A DNA stretch of 64,000 nt from Ailurus styani (Eukaryota; Chordata; Mammalia; Carnivora; Ailuridae). The DNA is taken from assembly GCA_002007465.1 (NCBI GenBank), contig LNAC01001205.1, positions 62,699 through 126,698 of the forward strand. The letters run 5' to 3'. Positions 57,333-64,000 of the stretch are shown in pieces (within the stretch, counting starts at the first letter, position 1; each line of letters opens with the position of its first letter). The position numbers were made by a program, and so were the translations under genes. The notes beneath the pieces were generated by a model, which searched no databases, was not told the origin of the DNA, and saw only the letters and a program-made list of their open reading frames with translations.

Positions 57333-57449
57333 ATTTATTTATTTTTAAGATTTTATTTTTAAGCAATCTCTACACCCAACGTAGGGCTCGAACTTAAAAC
57401 CCTGAGATCAAGAATTGCATGCTCTACCACTGAGCCAGCCAGGCACCCC
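57333..57449 (-). mobile_element. Short tRNA-Lys SINE variant, minus
   Basis: On the minus strand it reads 'ggggtgcctggctggctcag', 'tggtagagcatgcaattctt' and 'gatctcagggttttaagttc' with a perfect B box (GTTCGAGCC), then 'gattgcttaaaaataaaatc'. It lacks the pyrimidine-rich region of the other CAN SINEs and stays much closer to a tRNA-Lys gene. It is a SINE, not a tRNA: the acceptor stem and the 3' half do not pair. Confidence 0.88.
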
Positions 57450-58320
57450 AGTTAGCCCACTATTTTAAATGTTACCTTTAATATATACTAAATTATGTTA
57501 TGTATTTGGGTATATGGGTTTTGTGTTTCCTATTGATTAGTCTATATTCATATTCCAGGACTATGTTATTTTAATTCTTATAGATTCATAATAGGTTTGA
57601 ACATCTAATAAGGCTGGTATTTTCTTATTATTTGTCATTTTCAGCATTTTTAGATTATTAGTGTTCATTTTTTCAAGAAACTTTAGAATAAATTTGTCTA
57701 GTTTTTAAAAATCCAAATTTTTAGTATTTCTATGGGAACAAAAAAATTCTTAATGAAATTTAGGCCTACAATATTAAATTAGGTAAAGATAACTGAAAAA
57801 TAAACCAAAATTCAGAATGACAGAGTTACCTGAAAAATTTAACATCTGCTCCATCCTTATAAAATTTACTGGGATATTATCTCAATAAAAGTAGTTTTAT
57901 TAAAATAAATACAAAAAGTACCATTTGTAAATTGTTTAATGGCACTTCAAGAACAACTAATCAAGGTATTTGAATAAATAGTTCTATAATCACAAAAGTT
58001 CGTAATTGCTAGTATAATGATTATAAAAATAAATAGCAACCTATCCTTAAGATTTAAAAAGATATGAAAAAATAATTTTTCACCATTTCGAGTGATATAG
58101 CTTTTAATCTCTTCCCACAAGTTGAGGAATAGATTTTGGTGGAACTTTAGAGACTAAACTGGAATACCACCCTTTTAGCAATTATCTGGAGAGTCTAGAT
58201 CATTCTTATTGATATATAGAGCATTTCTAAAAATCTTAACTTTGGTAAATAGAATAAAAAACTATCAATACAATAACCAGTGACTTTAGACTTGTGTTTT
58301 CTGAATTTAGGTCTCCTAAA
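57450..58320. other. AT-rich unique sequence
   Basis: No gene or repeat recognised. Confidence 0.45.
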
Positions 58321-58473
58321 AGGAACACCTGGGGAACTCAGTTGGATAAGCATCTGTCTTCAGCTCAGGTCATGATTCTGGAGTCTGGGGATGGAGTCCC
58401 ACAATGGGCTCCCTGCTCAGTGGGGAGCCTGCTTCTCCCTCTCCCTCTGCTGCTCCCCTCACTTGTGCGTGAG

Positions 58474-58531
<58 letters not shown>

Positions 58532-58560
58532 GTCAAATAAATAAAATCTTAAAAAAATAT
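58321..58560 (+). mobile_element. CAN SINE (older) with TC expansion
   Basis: It starts 'aggaacacctggggaactca' (A box partly altered). The B box is broken ('gatggagtc'). The pyrimidine segment has expanded to (TC)n at 58478-58528. The flanks 'tcctaaaag' and 'tcctataaag' are probably the target duplication. Confidence 0.92.
58478..58528 (+). repeat. (TC)n microsatellite inside a SINE
   Basis: About 25 TC units within the CAN SINE at 58321-58560. It produces repetitive Ser/Leu or Arg/Glu frames that are artefacts. Confidence 0.96.
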
Positions 58561-58744
58561 ATATCCTATAAAGTAAGTAAGCTGTTTTGATGGTGATCTC
58601 CCAGCTGATTGCCACAGTACAGGGGGGAGAATACTGCAGTTACAGTCAGAAGTCCCGGGTTTGAATTCTAATTTGACCTTTTGCCAGAAACATGGGTGTA
58701 TGATTTTCTTCATCGCTGTCAGCCTGAGAAAGGAGATGACAAGC

Positions 58745-58955
58745 TTTCCTGGGTGGCTCAGTCCATTAAGCATTTGAATTTTGGTTTTGGCTCAGGTCAT
58801 GATTTCATGGACTGTAAGATCAAGCCCCAAATGGGGCTCTGCATTCAGCAGTGGGGAATCTTCTTGAGATTCTCTCCCTATGCCCCTCCTCCCACTTGGT
58901 GCACATACACACTCTCTCTCTCTCTCAGATAAACAAATAAATCCTTGGGGGGAAA
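58745..58955 (+). mobile_element. CAN SINE, diverged old copy
   Basis: 'cctgggtggctcagtccatt', 'ggctcaggtcatgatttcat' and a B box fitting the consensus ('gatcaagcc'). The 3' end 'aaacaaataaatccttgggg' is followed by a G-rich junction. Substitutions are more numerous than in the other plus-strand copies. No target duplication is clear. Confidence 0.88.
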
Positions 58956-59924
58956 ATGAATTATGTGATATCTCAATAGGAAACCCTACTCAATAACATA
59001 AAGGAATGGTTCAGTATATGTTTAATAAATAAATCAATGAAAGAATCAACAAAGGAATGACTAAAACATTTGATTTGCCACCAGCAAGGCATGGATGAGT
59101 TTCTTGCACTGGCCCTGACCCATTCTGCACTTTTTCCCTTGCCACAGCTGGTGTATAATTGCAAAAAACCCAGGCAGGTGGGCCGCTTCCAGAACTTATA
59201 TCTAAGATCTTGGATGCAAGAAAAATTAATTGACCCACACAGCTATCAAGTCCCTGACTTTTCCTTCATTAACATAATTTTCTCATCAGCTAGGTTAATC
59301 TTGACTCTGAAATTTTTTATTGAAGTATAAATAATTCTCAGTGGTAAACTGACATCATTCACCTCTGGTGCTGAACTCAATTGCTTTCAGGCTGACACTG
59401 AATTTCACAACTGTGGACTGGCCCTATAAAGTTTATGAAATATTAATAAGGTGTTTTTTAAAGAAATTAATACAAAGTTTTCATTTTATAGATTTTGGGA
59501 TAAGGTTTACTTTAACCAATTTCAGAGGTCTTTTTGGATTTTGCTTTCTAGTACATTAAATGTTGCTGTATGCCCTTTGGTTTGGCAATAATAGAGCTCA
59601 AACTAAAAAGTCACTGCATTTCTTTGGTAAAATTTAGACCCAAAGTTATCTTTCAACTGCAGCCAGCAAATGAATCATGTGTATATACTAGAAGATAGTC
59701 CAGAAGCGCAGCTTTGGGCCAGAGGGGAAGAAAGACCAACCAAGAAGGCAAGACTGAGACTACAAGGTCTAACTCGGGCGTAGATTTGCTTTTCAAGGAG
59801 AGCAGCCAGAGGCTGAAATGCACTGTTGTCCACAGATTCAGGCCTCAGGGTAAGATGTCTCTATTCTTCAGAGGGGAGTTGAGGAGTCAAAGCTGGTACA
59901 TGCCTCCTAAAGTGGAACTTTCTA
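58956..59924. other. Unique sequence, no recognised feature
   Basis: No gene or repeat recognised. Confidence 0.45.
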
Positions 59925-60165
59925 AGCAGTGTTGTAAGACTTTAGAGACAGAGATACCTGGGTTTAAAATCTTAGATCCCCACCTACTTATTGTCTTGAG
60001 CATGTTACCTTACTTCCTTGTGTCTCAGTTTCCCCAAGTATAAATTAAAATATCTGTCTTCCAGCATTGGTGTGAAGGATTAGAAATCACATGCAAAGAG
60101 GATGTGGATCACTGCATGGCCCATAACTGGTACTGCAGGAATGACCAGTATGGCCGTGCTCTGTC
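59925..60165 (+). mobile_element. MIR SINE, plus strand
   Basis: 'gagatacctgggtttaaaat', 'cttattgtcttgagcatgtt', 'ttgtgtctcagtttccccaa' and 'gtgtgaaggattagaaatca' follow MIR from head to 3' part. Confidence 0.8.
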
Positions 60166-61310
60166 AGTAGAGTTACGTATGTCCTGACATTTTGATTGCA
60201 GGATTAGCTAACTCAAAGAAAGTCAGCCAGAGCCTGGCAAAGGGGAGACAGGAGTCAGGCTGCTGGAGGAGGGGACTATCACGATTAGTCAGGTTGTCAA
60301 GACTCATAGTATTGGAGGCAGTTTCTTCTCAGAAAAAAAACGGAGCTCAAAGCATGACCCATAAGAGCAGTTACATATATTTTGGAGTGTCCTGGAATTG
60401 ACTGTGGGAAGAAGAATGTATCTCTGTGAACACAGATTTGTCTGGGCTCTCATTGCACATACAGCACCCTGTCCTAATGTGTGTGGGGCACAGAGTAAAT
60501 GTAGAAATTCAGGTCTTCATACAATAGAATTAAAACTTGAAATTCAAGTGAAGAGCTAAGCATTTCATAAAATATAGTCTATCCTTGGACCTTAAAAATA
60601 TATATTCAGAAGGACCTAGAAGTTGAGGCTTGAATGAGGATTTCTTAGACTCCCTAGGTTTCCTCATTGGGACAAGGTGGCATATCTGCTGGCTTCTGGT
60701 CCCCAGCCCATCTCTTCTCACTCTAGCTCTGCCTGGCAGAGCAAAGGGCCTCATGTGGTCACATAGAGACACCCCGACCATATATCCAAGTGCTAGTCAC
60801 ACCTCCTGCAATGGCCTGTCCTTTGGCCACCACTCTATCCAAACCTAGCAGTGGGGCACATCCTCAGGAGGGTACACCCAAGGAAGAGAACCACATGACC
60901 CCAGGCATAGGTTTGAAGCTACTTGGGCTGAAAATTCCAGGGTGTGGTCTGAGACTTCAGGTAGGCATGCAGACATGGCCTTGACCTCACAGACATGGCC
61001 AGAAAAGAGGCTGAAGTATGGGCCCAAGGCAGGGGACTCTTGCCCGAGTCTAAGATTGGCCTACCCACATATATCAGAATTGGAATAACCTAATTCATTC
61101 TAGATCCTCGCACCTGGAGAGGATGGAGCATGTGAGACACTTCCAGGCTTTCCCAGATCTGGACCAGGAACTCATAGGGCTGCAGAGCCTACAAGTGACC
61201 ATTATCTGAAAAGCCAGGGATAGATATTGAGGATTTTTTCCACCCAAAGACTTCACCCCTGAAGCTTTACTCCAGTAGCTACCTTGTCTCAGATTACTCC
61301 CTATAGAACA
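60166..61310. other. Unique sequence, no recognised feature
   Basis: No gene or repeat recognised. Frames of 60-86 codons overlap on both strands. Confidence 0.45.
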
Positions 61311-61508
61311 CTTTTTAAAAAAAATATTTTATTTATTGATTTGACAGAGAGCAATAGCAAGAGAGGGAACACACGGAAGGGGAGTGGGAGAGGGAGAAGC
61401 AGGCTTCCTGCTGGGCAGGGAGCCCGATGCAGGGCTCAATCCCAGGGTCCAGGGATCATGACCTGAGCTGAAGGCAGACACCCAACAACTGAGCCACCCA
61501 GGTGCCTC
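61311..61508 (-). mobile_element. CAN SINE (older subfamily), minus
   Basis: On the minus strand it starts 'agaggcacctgggtggctca'. The B box has a C-to-T change ('gattgagcc'). The tail lies at 61314-61340 on the plus strand. No clear target duplication is seen. Confidence 0.93.
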
Positions 61509-63039
61509 TACCCATTTTTAAAACAAGAATTAAAGACCAATGATTATATGCATCTCAATTTGCTTCATCTGAAACCCCCTAAACTTCATTAAAAGGATTT
61601 TTAGAAAGACAAAACTTCAAGGACAGGGAGGACAAGAAAGCAAATGTAGCAACCAAGTTTTGGAACTGGAAATCAGGTGTTCCAGCGGTTTCTGACTTAG
61701 CTGACAGGAACAAGCCAAATCCTGTACTGGTCATTGAAACCTGAGAACCAATGCAACTTGTACCACACTATCTTCAAAAGGCAAAGGAACTAATAGCGCA
61801 ATGGGTCTCCAAATCCAGAAGTGAACGGTGGGTGAGACTTGGTGGGAACAATGGACAAAAAAGATGCTAACAGAACTAGATCAGCAAGAACTTTGCCTTC
61901 ATGGAACTTCTTTAAAAGGCACCTCCTTCAAGCAGATAAACTGCCTGAAAACAAAAACAAAAACAAAAGAAAACAAAACAAAACGAAAACCCTTCTAGGT
62001 AGGAGGAATTAGAAAAGAAAACACTATCCACTGGGTGAAGCAATTACAAAGAGCCACCCCTTCCAGGGTCTGCTTCTTGGGGAAGAGTGCACGGGCTTAA
62101 TTCCAGCCCCACTTGTCAACCTCCATCTGGCTGCCATCCTCCCAGGCTTTGTGCAATACAAAAACTGCAGAGCTTACGGGAGAGACTGGAATCCCCGCAC
62201 CCTGTCCCCATCCTGAACCCCTTCCCCAAACCCAGGTAACTGCCCCCTCCATCCTGGCAAAGACACACCTGGTACTGTACTGACTTCCCCAGAATAGGGT
62301 CTTATAAACTCTCAGAGAAAAGATGCCAGTGAATAACGGTTCGGCTTCATCTTATGGAAGCAATTTGCACTGTGCTTTGTCTTACGTGGTTTGTGCTTTG
62401 TGCTCCATATATTTAGTTTTCTTACCTATAAATACCTGAGTGTGTGTTTCTTAAAATTGAAACCTTGCTATTACCTAATCACAGTGCATTTAATAAAATG
62501 AAAACTGAACATCGTTGATATGATACTATTATCTAATACCAATTCCAAATATAAAAGTTCATTGTCATTACAACAATGTTCTTTATAAGCTACTTTATTT
62601 CTGAATAAGGATCCAGTCCAAGATTAGGCATTGCACAGGGTTCTAAAAATAAATAGTGTCTTGTTGAGGATATCTTCACTGGTGGCATATCCATAAAGAA
62701 ACTGAAGAGACTATTTAGCATGGAAATCTATATTCTGGGGGAGTGGGGAGGGAGGGGCATTCAGGAATCTTCTAAGTTACCAAGAAAAATTTACTTCATA
62801 ATCTGTGTGGTGATTTCTCAATGTTTATTTTATTTCTCTTCTTTAAATAGTACACATTCATTTCATACACTTTCTAAATGAACGGTGTATTTTACATTTC
62901 GTTTTAAGAGTCTGCTTTAGGTACAGAATAGCTAAGTCACTTGGTTAAATCAGCTCCTATTCTGTTTGATAGCCTTAGAAAATATTTCTACCTTAAGAGT
63001 TACTTGGTGTTAGGTAAGAAGCATGGTCTTTCTGTGAAA
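61509..63039. other. Unique sequence with a CAAAA tract
   Basis: No gene recognised. An A-rich (CAAAA)n-like tract is at 61945-61992, and a G-rich run at 62738-62756. Confidence 0.45.
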
Positions 63040-63190
63040 CAGCCCAGGGCTAAGGTAACTCTGGCTCCACAATTTACTAGTCTGGAACTCTGACCCTCCT
63101 TTCCCTAACCTGAAAAATTAAGATAATATCTACTTCAGAGCTTTATAATTTAAAAAGATAAATGCATATCATGATAAGATACTTGTTTCA
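63040..63190 (+). mobile_element. MIR SINE, plus strand
   Basis: 'ggctccacaatttactagtc', 'tttccctaacctgaaaaatt' and 'aagataatatctacttcaga' follow the MIR core. Confidence 0.62.
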
Positions 63191-63401
63191 TAGTACATTA
63201 TCCAAAAACTTACATTGCCTCTTCCCACTAGCTATCCTGTCTCAATTCGCTGATAAAGTATGGAGGAGGGTTTTTTTGGACTAACTTTTATTGCCATTTG
63301 TTGCTCACTTCTCAAGTCAAAAACTGACATACGCACCCCCTTTTGGTTGCTTAGGAAATGAGACCTTTTGATACTGAAGTATAATTCTTTTACTTCTAGA
63401 G

Positions 63402-63895
63402 GAAACTCTGCACTGTTTTCCAAAGTGGCTGCACCAACATGCATTCCCACCAACAGTGTAAGAGGGTTCCCCTTTCTCCCCAACCTCTCCAACACTTGTT
63501 GTTTCTTGTCTTGTTAATCTTTGCCATTCTAACTGGTGTAAGGTGGTATCTCAATGTGGTTTTGATTTTAATTTCCCTGATGGCTAATGATGTTGAACAT
63601 TTTTTCATGTGTCTGTTAGCCATTTTTATGTCTTCTTAGGAGAAGTGTCTATTCATGTCTTCTGGCCATCTTTTGACTTGATTATTTGTTTTTTGGGTGG
63701 TGAGTTTCAGAAGTTCTTATAGATCTTGGATACCAGCCCTTTATTTGTAGTGTCATTTGCAAACATCTTCTCCCATTCCGTGGGTTGTCTCTTTGTTTTG
63801 CTGTTTCCTTTACTGTGCGAAAGCTTTTTATCTTGATGAAGTCCCGAAAGTTCATTTTTGCTTTTGTTTCCCTTGCCTTTGGAGACATGTTTTGA
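63402..63895 (-). mobile_element. L1 ORF2 fragment, minus, without 3' end
   Basis: The minus strand encodes the L1 ORF2 C-terminal region, with [32 protein letters not shown], '[17 protein letters not shown]' and TVQSFL in one frame (63396-63623). Upstream parts lie in other frames. Both edges are abrupt: it stops near 63402 without the 3' UTR or A tail, and near 63895 on its 5' side. It is the least diverged L1 coding stretch in the window. The rest of the element may be rearranged or deleted. Confidence 0.88.
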
Positions 63896-64000
63896 AGAAG
63901 TTGCTAATTTCTTTTACCTTATCTTTTCCTGTATTTTATATTTCATCCACATTCAGAGGATGGAAATTTGTTTCCATCAAACCCTGATCAGTTGAATGAA

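Noticed and set aside
57380..57449. A true tRNA-Lys gene
   Set aside because: The A and B boxes are there, but the acceptor stem does not pair and an A-rich SINE tail follows.
1..64000. CRISPR array, operons, bacterial genes or phage
   Set aside because: There are no spaced identical repeats and no dense long frames. The content is entirely mammalian repeats and non-coding sequence.

Overview
The window is mammalian nuclear DNA, almost certainly from a carnivore. At least nineteen copies of the carnivore tRNA-Lys-derived SINE family (CAN/SINEC) are present, several with intact target-site duplications. L1 3' ends of the carnivore type also occur. The young SINE subfamily with a duplicated 'ctgcctgcctctctgcctac' stretch, and the L1 3' ends with 'gattcacagacctgtacccc', resemble what I know from caniforms, most likely mustelids. 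The genus cannot be fixed from sequence alone.

I find no convincing protein-coding gene, exon, CpG island, functional RNA gene or CRISPR array. The longest open frame (160 codons, 27131-27613) is about what chance gives in 64 kb of AT-rich DNA, and the other longer frames are chance or lie in retrotransposons. The window is best read as intergenic or deep-intronic sequence shaped by successive retrotransposon insertions.

Layout: 1-8.7 kb holds MLT1-type LTRs (two forming an inverted pair), a probable decayed ERVL/MaLR internal region on the minus strand, SINEs, and one single-N assembly gap inside a duplicated SINE tail. 9-15 kb is L2 sequence interrupted by SINEs and very short L1 copies. 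16.3-17.1 kb is a MIR split by an L1. 23.9-27.9 kb is the longest stretch with no recognisable repeat. 28-32 kb is SINE-rich and contains a CAN SINE that carries a 5' fragment of U6 snRNA. 34-42.2 kb is a nested LINE block: an old L1 broken by SINEs, hAT elements and a younger L1, then a chimeric recent L1, then a 5'-inverted (twin-primed) L1. 42-55 kb is mostly unique with L2, MIR and hAT remnants and two CA microsatellites. 55-64 kb has SINEs, old L1, MIR, and a truncated L1 at the right edge.

No gene pathway can be described. The interest lies in insertion mechanisms: the U6/SINE chimera, the chimeric L1, the inverted L1, and the time order given by nested insertions. Family names come from remembered consensus patterns, not from a RepeatMasker run, so boundaries are approximate except where a target-site duplication fixes them.
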